35,271 nt of DNA from Bacillota bacterium. Its GTDB lineage: Bacteria; Bacillota; UBA4882; UBA10575. Below are positions 23,170 through 31,109 of this stretch, one piece after another. Below the pieces are notes generated by a model. It was given only the letters and a program-made list of their open reading frames with translations, had not been told where the DNA came from and made no database searches. The stretch lies in contig JAAYGU010000058.1 of the NCBI GenBank assembly GCA_012727535.1, positions 1 through 35,271 on the forward strand, given 5' to 3'. The translations under genes were made by a program, and so were the position numbers. Position 1 is the first letter of the stretch. Every line of letters begins with the position of its first letter.

Positions 23170-24189
23170 TTGCAGAGCGAACGGCAAAAAAAGACGATTA
23201 CTTCAATTATCCTGCTGGTCCTGGGCTTTGTCTTCCTGAATGCACTGGTGGCCATGCGGATCATTGATGAGTATACAACTCAGGTTTTAACGATTGGCGC
23301 GATTAATGTGGTTGTAGCGTTAGGTTTGAACCTGATCTCCGGTTTTACCGGACAGTTAGCTTTAGGTCACGCTGGATTTATGGCGGTGGGTGCTTATACA
23401 ACTGCTGCGCTAGTCATGAAGCTGGGTGTGCCAATTTTTCCGGCGATCTTTGGCGGTGGGTTGATCTCCGCGCTCTTTGGCTTGTTGATTGGCTTGCCCA
23501 CCCTGAGGCTGCGCGGTGATTACCTGGCGATTGTTACATTGGGGTTTGGGGAGATCATTCGGGTCATTATGATCAATCTTACTGAGATTACCGGTGGTCC
23601 TGCGGGATTAAAGGGGATTCCTCCTTTCACCACTAACTTTTACTGGCGTCCGGTAGTCTCCTTTGCCATCGCTTATTTATTCCTGGTTTTAGTGATCACC
23701 CTGATTAGTAACTTGTTAAAATCCTCTCCCGGCCGCGCGATTGTTTCCATCCGGGAGGATGAGATCGCGGCCAATGCGATGGGAATTAATGTTTTTTATT
23801 ATAAGATGTTCGCTTTTACCCTGTCGGCCTTCATTGCCGGCCTGGGCGGTGGGCTTTATGCGCCGTTTTTCGGTTATTTGAGTCCCAATATGTTTAACTT
23901 CCAAAAGTCGGTGGAGTTCCTGATTATCGTGGTCCTGGGCGGGATGGGTAATCTCACCGGTACCGTGTTGGCCGGTTTTGGCTTAACTTATCTGCAGGAA
24001 TTTTTACGTTTCCTCCAAGACTACCGGTTGGTGATTTACCCTCTGATTTTAATCGTGTTGATGCTTTTCCAACCTTCCGGGTTGATGGGCCTCTTTGGAA
24101 ATCGGGAATTCTCCCTGGCGGGACTGGCTGAGCAGGTTAATCAACTACTTTTCCGGAAAGATCCGGCAGAAAAGGCTGGTGAAAAGTGA
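23170..24189 (+). CDS. livM: Branched-chain amino-acid ABC transporter permease LivM
   Basis: The 339-residue protein has about nine to ten membrane helices, with GLNLISGFTGQLALGHAGFMAVGAY split across the first half, GLPTLRLRGDYLAIVTLGFGEIIR-type sequence in the middle, and VVLGGMGNLTGTVLAG before the last helices, all typical of LivM. The start is TTG 23170, seven bases after AGGTGA (23157-23162); no ATG fits the N-terminus. Its TGA overlaps the ATG of livG, so translation is coupled. Confidence 0.95.
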   Translation: MQSERQKKTITSIILLVLGFVFLNALVAMRIIDEYTTQVLTIGAINVVVALGLNLISGFTGQLALGHAGFMAVGAYTTAALVMKLGVPIFPAIFGGGLISALFGLLIGLPTLRLRGDYLAIVTLGFGEIIRVIMINLTEITGGPAGLKGIPPFTTNFYWRPVVSFAIAYLFLVLVITLISNLLKSSPGRAIVSIREDEIAANAMGINVFYYKMFAFTLSAFIAGLGGGLYAPFFGYLSPNMFNFQKSVEFLIIVVLGGMGNLTGTVLAGFGLTYLQEFLRFLQDYRLVIYPLILIVLMLFQPSGLMGLFGNREFSLAGLAEQVNQLLFRKDPAEKAGEK

Positions 24190-24983
24190 TGACGACTCTT
24201 TTGCAAGCAGAAAACCTCTCCATCCAGTTTGGCGGCCTCATGGCGGTCTCCAGTTTTAATATGGAACTAAAAGAAGGAGAACTGGTCGGTCTGATTGGAC
24301 CGAACGGGGCCGGGAAAACAACCACCTTTAATATGCTGACCGGGATCCATAAACCGACCAGCGGCCGGATTATAGTGAGGAGTCGAAACGGCGGACCACG
24401 GAATATCGAAAAACTCCAGCCTTACCAGATTACCAGTCTGGGAGTGGCTAGAACTTTCCAGAATATCAGGCTTTTCAAGGACCTTACCGTCTTGGATAAT
24501 GTACGGATTGCCAATCATTTCAATGCTCAATATAAGTCGATCCATGCCCTCCTAAGGCTTCCGGTTTTTTACCAAGAGGAAAAGCGGATTTACGAATATA
24601 ATATGGAGCTTTTAAAGCTTTTTAAGCTCGAGCATAAAAGCGATGAACTGGCAAAGAACCTTCCTTATGGTGAACAGAGAAAACTTGAGATCGTGCGGGC
24701 GCTGGCGACGAAGCCTCATACCCTGCTCCTGGATGAACCGGCGGCCGGGATGAATCCCCAGGAAACCAAAGAGTTAATGGAGCTCATCAAGTCGATTAAA
24801 GAGCAGTTTAACTTGACGATTCTTTTAATTGAGCATGATATGAATCTGGTAATGGGGATTTGCGAACGGATTATCGTCCTCGATTATGGCCGCGTCATCG
24901 CGCAGGGCAAGCCGGCGGAGGTTACCCGCGATCCCATGGTGATCAAAGCCTATCTTGGGAAGGAGATGGAGAATGATGCTTAA
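24189..24983 (+). CDS. livG: Branched-chain amino-acid ABC transporter ATPase LivG
   Basis: The 264-residue ATPase has Walker A GPNGAGKTT (about 38-46), the LivG-typical Q-loop region GVARTFQNIRLFKDLTVLDN, Walker B LLLDEPAAGMNP and the switch His in LLIEHDMNLVM. The signature region reads LPYGEQRKLEI, the usual LivG variant of the LSGGQ motif. It pairs with LivF to power uptake. ATG 24189 overlaps the livM stop by one base; GTG 24186 is also possible. Its last 11 bases overlap livF. Confidence 0.95.
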   Translation: MTTLLQAENLSIQFGGLMAVSSFNMELKEGELVGLIGPNGAGKTTTFNMLTGIHKPTSGRIIVRSRNGGPRNIEKLQPYQITSLGVARTFQNIRLFKDLTVLDNVRIANHFNAQYKSIHALLRLPVFYQEEKRIYEYNMELLKLFKLEHKSDELAKNLPYGEQRKLEIVRALATKPHTLLLDEPAAGMNPQETKELMELIKSIKEQFNLTILLIEHDMNLVMGICERIIVLDYGRVIAQGKPAEVTRDPMVIKAYLGKEMENDA

Positions 24984-25680
24984 GGTTGAGAAGCTGGATG
25001 TCTATTACGGTAACATTCGGGCCCTGAAAGAAGTCAGTTTTGAGGTGAACGAAGGGGAGATTGTTACTTTAATTGGGGCCAACGGGGCAGGTAAGACCAC
25101 AACCTTGCATGCCATCTCCGGATTAGTCCCGATTAGCGCTGGAACAGTGGAGTTTTGTGGGACGGATTTACAGACTCTTTCCCCACATAAAATCGTCCAG
25201 TTAGGTCTGGGCCATGTACCCGAGGGGAGGCGGATCTTCGCCAATCTGACCGTGATGGAGAATTTGGAGATGGGTGCCTATATGCGAAAAGACCACGCCC
25301 AGCTGAAAAAGGATTACGAACAGATCTTTACCCGTTTCCCCCGCCTGAAAGAAAGAGCAAAACAGATCGCCGGGACCTTGAGCGGCGGCGAACAGCAGAT
25401 GCTGGCGATTGCCCGTTCTTTGATGTCTAAACCGAAGTTGATCTTGATGGATGAACCTTCGATGGGACTCGCGCCTTTATTGGTGAAAGAGATCTTTGCG
25501 ATCATTGAGGAGATCAAGGCCGCTGGTACCACAATCTTACTGGTGGAACAGAATGCCCACTTAGCTCTGTCGATTGCCGATCGGGCTTATGTTTTGGAGA
25601 CCGGTCGGGTGGTCTTGCAGGGAGAAGCAAAAGAACTGGCGAATAGTGAAGAAGTACGCAAGGCCTATTTGGGTGGCTAA
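24973..25680 (+). CDS. livF: Branched-chain amino-acid ABC transporter ATPase LivF
   Basis: The 235-residue ATPase has Walker A GANGAGKTT, the LivF-typical GHVPEGRRIFANLTVMENLEMG region, signature LSGGEQQMLAIARSLM, Walker B LILMDEPSMGLAP and switch LLVEQNAHLAL. ATG 24973 lies seven bases after AAGGAG (24960-24965) inside the end of livG; a second ATG follows at 24976. The overlap indicates coupled translation and equal amounts of the two ATPases. Confidence 0.96.
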   Translation: MMLKVEKLDVYYGNIRALKEVSFEVNEGEIVTLIGANGAGKTTTLHAISGLVPISAGTVEFCGTDLQTLSPHKIVQLGLGHVPEGRRIFANLTVMENLEMGAYMRKDHAQLKKDYEQIFTRFPRLKERAKQIAGTLSGGEQQMLAIARSLMSKPKLILMDEPSMGLAPLLVKEIFAIIEEIKAAGTTILLVEQNAHLALSIADRAYVLETGRVVLQGEAKELANSEEVRKAYLGG

Positions 25681-25705
25681 AAATAAACGAATGGAGGGTT
25701 AAAGC

Positions 25706-26335
25706 ATGTATGTTCGTAGCCGGATGACCAGTGATCCGTTTACGGTTTCACCGGAAACGACGATCGCTGAAGCCTTGGAGTTGATGCGGGTTAAGAAGAT
25801 TAATCGCGTGCCGGTGGTGAAAGAGGGGAAACTTGTCGGCATCATTACCGAACGGAGACTGATGGAAGTCTCACCATCCTCCGCTACCTCGCTCAGTATT
25901 TTTGAGCTTAATTATCTGCTCGCGAAGACCAAAGTTAAAGAGGTAATGACGAAGAATGTAGTAACCGTCTCTCCTGATGATCTGTTGGAAACAGCCGCCT
26001 TAAAGATGAGGGATAATCAGATCGGTGGGCTTCCGGTGGTGGAAGGTTCGAAGGTAGTGGGGATTATTACCGAATCGAATATTTTTGATGCTTTTATCGA
26101 GATCATGGGCTTCCGGGAGCAGGGCAGCCGGATCTCAATCCTGGTGCAAGAGGACCGGCCTGGCGTCTTGGCCGAGCTGGCCGGGGGCATTGCCGATTTT
26201 GATATTAATATTACCCATTTAGCGATTTACCATGGGGAGATTGTGCTCCGTGTCGATACCCGAGAGCCGGACAATCTGCTTGAGGCGTTGCGGGATAAGG
26301 GGTTCAAGATCACCTCGGTACATATTACTGATTAA
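25706..26335 (+). CDS. CBS-CBS-ACT sensor protein (AcuB-like), last gene of the liv operon
   Basis: The 209-residue protein has two CBS domains (about 1-58, MYVRSRMTSDPFTVSPETTI; and about 76-133, VKEVMTKNVVTVSPDD to VVGIITESNIFDAF) and a C-terminal ACT domain (about 142-208, ISILVQEDRPGVLAELAGGI). CBS pairs usually bind adenine nucleotides and ACT domains bind amino acids, so the protein could sense both energy state and an amino acid. It follows livF by 25 bases with GGAGGG (25691-25697) ahead of the ATG and precedes the operon terminator. Relatives are named AcuB after the Bacillus acetoin operon, but no acetoin gene is here. A role in controlling branched-chain amino-acid uptake is an inference from position. 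Confidence 0.85.
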   Translation: MYVRSRMTSDPFTVSPETTIAEALELMRVKKINRVPVVKEGKLVGIITERRLMEVSPSSATSLSIFELNYLLAKTKVKEVMTKNVVTVSPDDLLETAALKMRDNQIGGLPVVEGSKVVGIITESNIFDAFIEIMGFREQGSRISILVQEDRPGVLAELAGGIADFDINITHLAIYHGEIVLRVDTREPDNLLEALRDKGFKITSVHITD

Positions 26336-26637
26336 AAAGAGCGACTTAAGAGGCTGTCATTCATTTTGAGTGACAAGCGGCGAGTATCGATCGACGAGAG
26401 GTATTTTCTAAGAGGGTTTAAAGTACGAGACTGCCCAAGCAAGGCAGTCTCGTACTTTTTTTCGCGCTACTTAGAAAGTAACGTCTCGATCTTCGTTAAT
26501 CTTATGCGTAGTTCTCCCTTTATTCTTGCGCCCAGTCTCTGTAACTTGTTAATGCCATTTTCCAGAGCCGGCACACTGGGGAGGGGTCTACTAAAAGGAA
26601 TTGTGCTTATAAGGTTGCTACTTTAAACCAGTGAACC
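26336..26637. other. Spacer between convergent liv and degV units
   Basis: The spacer holds the liv terminator at 26421-26462 and otherwise no supported gene. On the minus strand a frame ending at about 26474 encodes a helical stretch (LQRLGARIKGELRIRLTKIE) without a start or ribosome site; it could be a decayed gene end, but I cannot identify it. Confidence 0.4.
26421..26462 (+). terminator. Terminator of the liv operon
   Basis: AAGTACGAGACTGCC (26421-26435) pairs perfectly with GGCAGTCTCGTACTT (26443-26457), followed by T to 26462. A 15-bp stem with loop CAAGCAA. An A-run is absent on the left, so it mainly serves the plus strand, though it could also slow minus-strand read-through from degV. 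Confidence 0.95.
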
Positions 26638-27480
26638 TTAGGCAAACTGAACGGCGGCTCCGACGGTCCCTGGACCAGTGTGGACGCCAATCACCGGACC
26701 AACCTGGGTAAAGGTGTTGACCTTAAGGTTAAAGGTGTTTTCTAAAGCAGCTTTAAGTTTGAGACCGGCTTGTTCAGCCGCCCCGTGGGCAACGATGATC
26801 TTGGAGGGTTTTCTTCCTTGCGCAAGCTCTTGAATGGCGTGGACGATCCCCTGGAGTGCCCGGTCTTGGCTCCGCGCAATCCCTTGGGGTACATAGATAC
26901 CTTCCTCGTTGACCCGGACGATTGGCTTTATTTTAAGCAGAGAACCTACTAAACCGGAGACTTTGCCGATGCGGCCTCCCTTATGTAGGTATTCCAAGGT
27001 GTTTAAAGTAAATAAAGTTTCGATCTTCTTCCTGGCGGTGGCGAGCTTCTCTAAAATATGCGGGATGGGCCATCCTTCTCTAATTAGTCGGGCTGCTTCC
27101 ATGACCATTAAACCAGCGCCAAGGCTGATTGTCTTGGAGTCAACAAGGTGGATCTTTTTCTGTAGTTTTTCTTTGGCAAGATAGGCGGAGTTTAAGGTTC
27201 CGCTTAGACCGGAGGAAAGGTGAATAGAGAGGATTTCATCGTACTCCGGTAACAACCGTTGGTAAAAACGGATAAACTCGTCGGGAGATGGCTGCGAAGT
27301 TTGGGGCAGAACGGTGGAATTAGCCAACCGCGTGTAAAATTGCTCGGGGGTAATTTCTCCGTCCATAAACTCTTCATCGGTAAAGCGCAACTTTAAGGGG
27401 ATGACGTGAACATTCAGTTCTTTCTGCATTTCTTTGGTTAAATCCGCTGTACTATCGGTTACTAAAGCGATCTTGCTCAT
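26638..27480 (-). CDS. DegV family fatty-acid-binding protein
   Basis: The 280-residue protein matches DegV over its full length: IALVTDSTADLTKE at the N-terminus, TSQPSPDEF, ILSIHLSSGLSGTLNSA (with the lipid-carboxylate-binding Ser region), VDSKTISLGAGLMV, and GPVIGVHTGPGTVG near the C-terminus. DegV/FakB proteins hold a fatty acid for phosphorylation by the kinase FakA before transfer to phospholipid; no fakA is in the window. The ATG (27478-27480, minus) has GGAGGGA about five bases ahead. It is transcribed alone or by read-through from hcp; the leader between them can form a closed structure. Confidence 0.93.
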   Translation of the reverse strand: MSKIALVTDSTADLTKEMQKELNVHVIPLKLRFTDEEFMDGEITPEQFYTRLANSTVLPQTSQPSPDEFIRFYQRLLPEYDEILSIHLSSGLSGTLNSAYLAKEKLQKKIHLVDSKTISLGAGLMVMEAARLIREGWPIPHILEKLATARKKIETLFTLNTLEYLHKGGRIGKVSGLVGSLLKIKPIVRVNEEGIYVPQGIARSQDRALQGIVHAIQELAQGRKPSKIIVAHGAAEQAGLKLKAALENTFNLKVNTFTQVGPVIGVHTGPGTVGAAVQFA

Positions 27481-27499
27481 TAGCTCCCTCCATTGATGA

Positions 27500-27648
27500 G
27501 CGCAGGATAGATGCTCTTCCTTGTTGTAGTTTTACCCTGTGCCGAAAAGATTTACTGGTTAGACGGGGAAAGAGCGAAAAGATTATATGAAAAAACAGTT
27601 AATTTTGGCGACGACGGAAAAAGGAGATGCTCCCGTGATCCTGTGCGC
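27500..27648 (-). other. Possible structured leader of degV
   Basis: The minus-strand leader of degV can be closed by a long-range stem: GCGCACAGGAT (27648-27638) with ATCCTGCGC (27508-27500), 9 bp with a two-base bulge, ending about 20 bases before the degV start. Inside it, GGAG/CTCC and ACGG/CCGT nest near 27615-27635. TATAAT also occurs on the minus strand inside the region, without a good -35, so the 5' end of the transcript is unclear. No known riboswitch core is recognised. Confidence 0.3.
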
Positions 27649-27652
27649 AAAG

Positions 27653-27689
27653 AAAAAGCCCAAGGCAGTCCAGTGGAAGCCTTGAGCTT
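27653..27689 (-). terminator. Intrinsic terminator of the ferredoxin-hcp operon
   Basis: On the minus strand AAGCTCAAGGC (27689-27679) pairs with GCCTTGGGCTT (27666-27656), 11 bp with one G-U pair, and is followed by U residues (plus-strand A-run 27653-27657). It lies about 25 bases past the hcp stop. Confidence 0.8.
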
Positions 27690-27714
27690 AAGGATGGGAG
27701 GGTAAAGTGTTCGC

Positions 27715-29274
27715 TTAACCCAGGATCGCTTTTAGATCTTCGTCCGGGGTGCTGATCAGTTTAATGTTAAACTTGTCGACGAGGACCTTGAGGACATTCT
27801 CCGAGAAAAAGGCCGGAGGCGTTGGTCCCAGATAAATGTTTTTAATTCCTAAGGAGAGCAGCGTGAGGAGAATACAGACCGCTTTCTGCTCGTACCAAGA
27901 GAGAACGAGGGTGAGCGGCAGGTCGTTGACGCCGCATGCGAAAGCCTCCGCCAAGGCCAGGGCTACTTGGATGGCTGAATAGGCATCATTACACTGGCCC
28001 ATATCCATCAGCCGGGGAAGTCCTCCGATCGACCCGAGGTCAAGATCATTGAAGCGGTATTTGCCGCAGGCCAGGGTCAAAATGATGGTATCTTCCGGAG
28101 TTTTCTTCACAAATTCGGTGTAGTAGTTCCGGCCAACCCGGGCTCCGTCGCAGCCACCGACGAGGAAGAAGTGTTTAATGGCACCAATTTTAACTGCGGC
28201 GATGACTTGGTCGGCGACTCCTAGTACAGTATTGTGAGCGAAACCGGTAGTCAGCACGCTGCCGCCGTTAATTCCGGTCAGGTTCTGATCTTCATCCCAA
28301 CCGCCGAGTTCAAGGGCTTTATTGATCAGAGGGGTAAAATCCTTCTGCCCATTTTTGTCCGGGATGTGAACCAGCCCCGGATAACCGACGACTGAGGTGG
28401 TGAAGACCCGGTCAGCGTATGATGGTTTCGGCGGCATCAGACAGTTGGTGGTGAAAAGGATCGCTCCCGGGATGCCGTCTAACTCTTTTTGCTGGTTTTG
28501 CCAGGCGGTACCGAAGTTCCCCTTGAGGTGGGCATATATTATCAGTTCCGGGTAAGCGTGGGCCGGCAGCATTTCGCCGTGCGTATAGATATTGATCACG
28601 CGGCCTTCTGTCTGCTCCAGAAGTTGTTTTAAGTCATGAAAGTCATGGCCGGAGACGATGATGAAGGGTCCTTTTTCAATCACCGTGGTTACTTTGGTCG
28701 GGATGGGATGACCAAAGGTCGAGGTATTAGCCTCATCAAGTAAAGCCATACATTTGAGGTTGATCTGCCCGAACTCCATGAGGAGATCCAACCATTCCTC
28801 TACGGTATGCTCGGCACCGAGTGCACGTAGGCCTTTGTAGAACCAAGCCATGACTTCCTCGTCTTTCTTGCCGAGGACATAGGCATGCCAGGCGTAGGCT
28901 GCCATCCCACGTAACCCTAAAAGCAAGGTGGAACGGAGGGAGACGATGTCGGGAGCGCCGTTCCAAAGGGTGACGCCATCCAGGTCGTCAGCCCCTCCCA
29001 AACGGTCTTTTTCTTGCCGAACCAAGGCCGTAAGCTCCTCGATGCGGGCAGCGTCAAAATTGACATTTGTAATCGTGGCAAATAAACCCTGCATGATTAG
29101 TTCGTCCGCTTGTGGGGTAGTCTGACTTCCTGCGGCGCGGACCAACCCAACGAGTGCGCCGATCAGTTCGTCTTGCCCATTGGCGACATCGGGTTTCTTG
29201 CCGCAGCCTCCGGTGATGGTACACACTTTTCCGCCAGCGGTTTGTTCACATTGGAAACAGAACATGTTTTTCAT
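27715..29274 (-). CDS. hcp: Hybrid cluster protein (hydroxylamine reductase)
   Basis: Hcp carries an iron-sulfur cubane and a hybrid Fe-S-O cluster and reduces NO (or hydroxylamine) in anaerobes under nitrosative stress. The 519-residue protein shows the N-terminal cluster motif C6-x2-C9-x8-C18-x5-C24 (FCFQCEQTAGGKVCTITGG) and the hybrid-cluster segments GHDFHDL, THGEMLPAHAYPEL, NCLMPP, GCDGAR, ACGKYRFN and QCNDAYSA. It is slightly shorter than the usual 540-550 residues. The ATG follows GAGGAGG on the minus strand. It lies 40 bases behind the ferredoxin gene, and both are driven from the promoter under the palindrome at 30190-30205. Confidence 0.97.
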   Translation of the reverse strand: MKNMFCFQCEQTAGGKVCTITGGCGKKPDVANGQDELIGALVGLVRAAGSQTTPQADELIMQGLFATITNVNFDAARIEELTALVRQEKDRLGGADDLDGVTLWNGAPDIVSLRSTLLLGLRGMAAYAWHAYVLGKKDEEVMAWFYKGLRALGAEHTVEEWLDLLMEFGQINLKCMALLDEANTSTFGHPIPTKVTTVIEKGPFIIVSGHDFHDLKQLLEQTEGRVINIYTHGEMLPAHAYPELIIYAHLKGNFGTAWQNQQKELDGIPGAILFTTNCLMPPKPSYADRVFTTSVVGYPGLVHIPDKNGQKDFTPLINKALELGGWDEDQNLTGINGGSVLTTGFAHNTVLGVADQVIAAVKIGAIKHFFLVGGCDGARVGRNYYTEFVKKTPEDTIILTLACGKYRFNDLDLGSIGGLPRLMDMGQCNDAYSAIQVALALAEAFACGVNDLPLTLVLSWYEQKAVCILLTLLSLGIKNIYLGPTPPAFFSENVLKVLVDKFNIKLISTPDEDLKAILG

Positions 29275-29314
29275 TTATTAGACCTCCTCTTTTATTTAGA
29301 TGATTTCTTTTGGT

Positions 29315-30034
29315 TTACGAATCGACAATGGTACCGTCAGTGGCAATCGTCACCACCTGCCAGGGAATCATTTTTCCACTATTGACCAGTGCGGTCTGGA
29401 CGGCGTGGACGATCCCTCCACAACAGGGTACTTCCATGCGGATTACGGTGATGCTCTTCAAATTATTGTTGGCGATGATCGCGGTCAACTTTTCTGCATA
29501 ATCTACATTGTCGAGTTTGGGGCAACCGATCAAGGTGATACGATTTCTCATAAACTCCTTATGCATGTTGGCATAAGTATAAGCCGTACAGTCAGCTGCG
29601 ATCAGCAGGTGGGCGTCGTTAAAATAAGGAGCATTAACCGGCACCAGTTTTAGTTGGCAGGGCCACTGTCGGAGTTGGGAGGCCACCGGTTCCGCTGGCG
29701 TGGATGGAGCGGACGTGGCCGCTGTTGAAGGCCGGATGGTTTTTACCTGTTGACCGGGGCAACCGCAGGCTAAAGGTGGGGGACTGGCGGCCGCTTTACG
29801 TGCCAGGTGCCGTTTGACCGCTTCCTCATCGAAGGGAGCTGCCTCCCGTTCTTCAATGGTAATCGCTCCGGTCGGACACTCAGGCAAACAATCACCTAAC
29901 CCGTCACAGTAGGATTCAGAGACCAGCTTGGCTTTGCCGTCGACTAGTTGCAGGGCGCCTTCATGACAGGCGTCGATACAGAGACCGCATCCGTTGCACT
30001 TTTCTTCGTCAATCACGATAATATTTCGTTTCAT
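29315..30034 (-). CDS. Hcp-associated [4Fe-4S] ferredoxin protein
   Basis: The 239-residue protein begins with a ferredoxin domain (about 1-60): CNGCGLCIDAC holds four cysteines and CDGLGDCLPECP three more in the variant spacing often seen beside hcp. A Pro/Ala-rich linker (about 90-120) leads to a second domain (about 125-239) with further conserved-looking cysteines in ADCTAY, IGCPKLD and VPCCGG, which could hold another cluster or be redox-active. It probably passes electrons to Hcp. ATG 30034 (minus) follows GGAGGATCTCC; an earlier start at 30064 lacks this spacing. It is the first gene of the two-gene unit. Confidence 0.85.
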   Translation of the reverse strand: MKRNIIVIDEEKCNGCGLCIDACHEGALQLVDGKAKLVSESYCDGLGDCLPECPTGAITIEEREAAPFDEEAVKRHLARKAAASPPPLACGCPGQQVKTIRPSTAATSAPSTPAEPVASQLRQWPCQLKLVPVNAPYFNDAHLLIAADCTAYTYANMHKEFMRNRITLIGCPKLDNVDYAEKLTAIIANNNLKSITVIRMEVPCCGGIVHAVQTALVNSGKMIPWQVVTIATDGTIVDS

Positions 30035-30146
30035 TGGAGATCCTCCTTTATCATTAATTCTCATATTTATCTCCCAGTTCCGCCGGGGCTGATGCTTTGT
30101 TCTGCGGGATGCCTCCCGGGCCTTACTCCCTTAACCAAGAATTAGA

Positions 30147-30175
30147 TTGTGTTTTCAATGGTATTGTAATAAAAT
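30147..30175 (+). promoter_or_regulatory. Promoter of the Crp/Fnr regulator gene
   Basis: TTGTGT (30147-30152), a 17-base spacer and TAAAAT (30170-30175) predict a start near 30182, placing the palindrome at about +9 to +24. Confidence 0.5.
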
Positions 30176-30191
30176 AGGGGCAAAAAAGCGG
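30163..30191 (-). promoter_or_regulatory. Promoter of the ferredoxin-hcp operon
   Basis: On the minus strand TACAAT (30168-30163) is a good -10; the -35 position (about 30191-30186) falls at the edge of the palindrome and has no consensus, as expected for an activator-dependent promoter. The predicted start is 30156. Confidence 0.65.
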
Positions 30192-30205
30192 TAACCTAGG
30201 TTACC
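30190..30205. promoter_or_regulatory. HcpR-type operator, perfect 16-bp palindrome
   Basis: GGTAACCTAGGTTACC contains GTAAC-N4-GTTAC, the motif reported by comparative genomics for HcpR regulators of Clostridia and Thermotogales. It lies between the ferredoxin-hcp operon and the Crp/Fnr gene. Its centre is 41.5 bases upstream of the predicted minus-strand start, the classical class II activator position. Confidence 0.85.
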
Positions 30206-30218
30206 AAAAGGAGATGGT

Positions 30219-30914
30219 TTGGTGTATTCCAGATGGAGCCGGCCGTTATCGCGGTGTTGGTTGTTTACCGGTGTGGACGCCGCTGATCTAAATGTCATGT
30301 TGCAGTGCCTGAATCCGGCGCTGAAGGAGTATAAAAAAGAGGAATGTGTGACGGTCGCCGGGGAAGAGTTCAGCGGGGTGGGGGTGGTCTTGGCTGGGAC
30401 GGTGCTGGTGACGAAGGAGAATGCTGCCGGCCGGCGGGTCGTGCTGTCCGTTTTGGGGGAAGGGGATCTGTTTGGGGAGATGGTAGCCTTCTCCCAAGTG
30501 CAGAACTGGCCGGCCACCGTAATTGCGCAGCAGGCTTGCACCGTTATGTTTATACCGCCGGAAAAGATCATCGGTAACTGCCGGCAACAATGTGTCGGGC
30601 ACCGGTTGTTAATCCATAATATGCTCAGGATAGTGTCGGATAAGGCTCTGCGGCTGAATAAACAAGTAGCGTATCTGGCGATGAAAAGCATCCGGGGAAA
30701 GGTCGCCACCTTTTTACTTGAAGAATACAAAAGAGCCGGGACGGCCACTTTTATGTTGCCCTTAAAACGCCATGAAATGGCCGATTTCTTAAATGTTGCC
30801 CGTCCTTCGCTCTCCCGGGAACTGGGCAGAATGAAAGCGGAAGGTTTAATCGATTACCATCGTGCCACCGTTAAGATCTTAAATCTGGAGAAGTTAAAGC
30901 AAATGGTGGAGTAG
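30219..30914 (+). CDS. hcpR: Crp/Fnr family regulator, HcpR-like
   Basis: The 231-residue protein has a cyclic-nucleotide-binding-like sensor domain (about 15-130; VVLSVLGEGDLFGEM), a dimerisation helix (about 130-160) and a Crp-type winged helix (about 165-225) with the recognition region RHEMADFLNVARPSLSRELG. The N-terminal cysteine cluster of Fnr is absent, so it is not an Fnr oxygen sensor; HcpR homologues respond to NO, possibly by heme. TTG 30219 follows AAAAGGAG (30206-30212) by six bases; GTG 30222 is also possible, and the out-of-frame ATG at 30214 is not used. It is divergent from hcp and shares the palindromic operator, which supports the HcpR assignment. Confidence 0.88.
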   Translation: MVYSRWSRPLSRCWLFTGVDAADLNVMLQCLNPALKEYKKEECVTVAGEEFSGVGVVLAGTVLVTKENAAGRRVVLSVLGEGDLFGEMVAFSQVQNWPATVIAQQACTVMFIPPEKIIGNCRQQCVGHRLLIHNMLRIVSDKALRLNKQVAYLAMKSIRGKVATFLLEEYKRAGTATFMLPLKRHEMADFLNVARPSLSRELGRMKAEGLIDYHRATVKILNLEKLKQMVE

Positions 30915-31109
30915 GAATGGCTTGGATAATAAAAAACACTCCTGGCAGAATTAAATTAATGGCAAGAGATCCGCAGATTAAGGGATGGAGTTTTCGGCTA
31001 TAATCGGAAAAATACCCATGTTTTATAATAAATTCAATATAATGGCAGGAAAAAATAGAAAATTAGAGAATAAAAAGAAATGCCAAAATTATACAAAGGG
31101 GTAATTGTT

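Noticed and set aside
26366-26626. 86-codon frame on the plus strand after the CBS-ACT gene
   Set aside because: It runs straight through the 15-bp terminator stem of the liv operon and its T-run and has no ribosome site.
27615-27637. Terminator-like GGAGATGCTCC hairpin between degV and hcp
   Set aside because: The stem is only four pairs with a three-base loop and lacks a T-run on either strand; better explained as part of the degV leader.
27511-27705. 64-codon frame between degV and hcp
   Set aside because: It spans the hcp terminator on the opposite strand and has no ribosome site or family resemblance.
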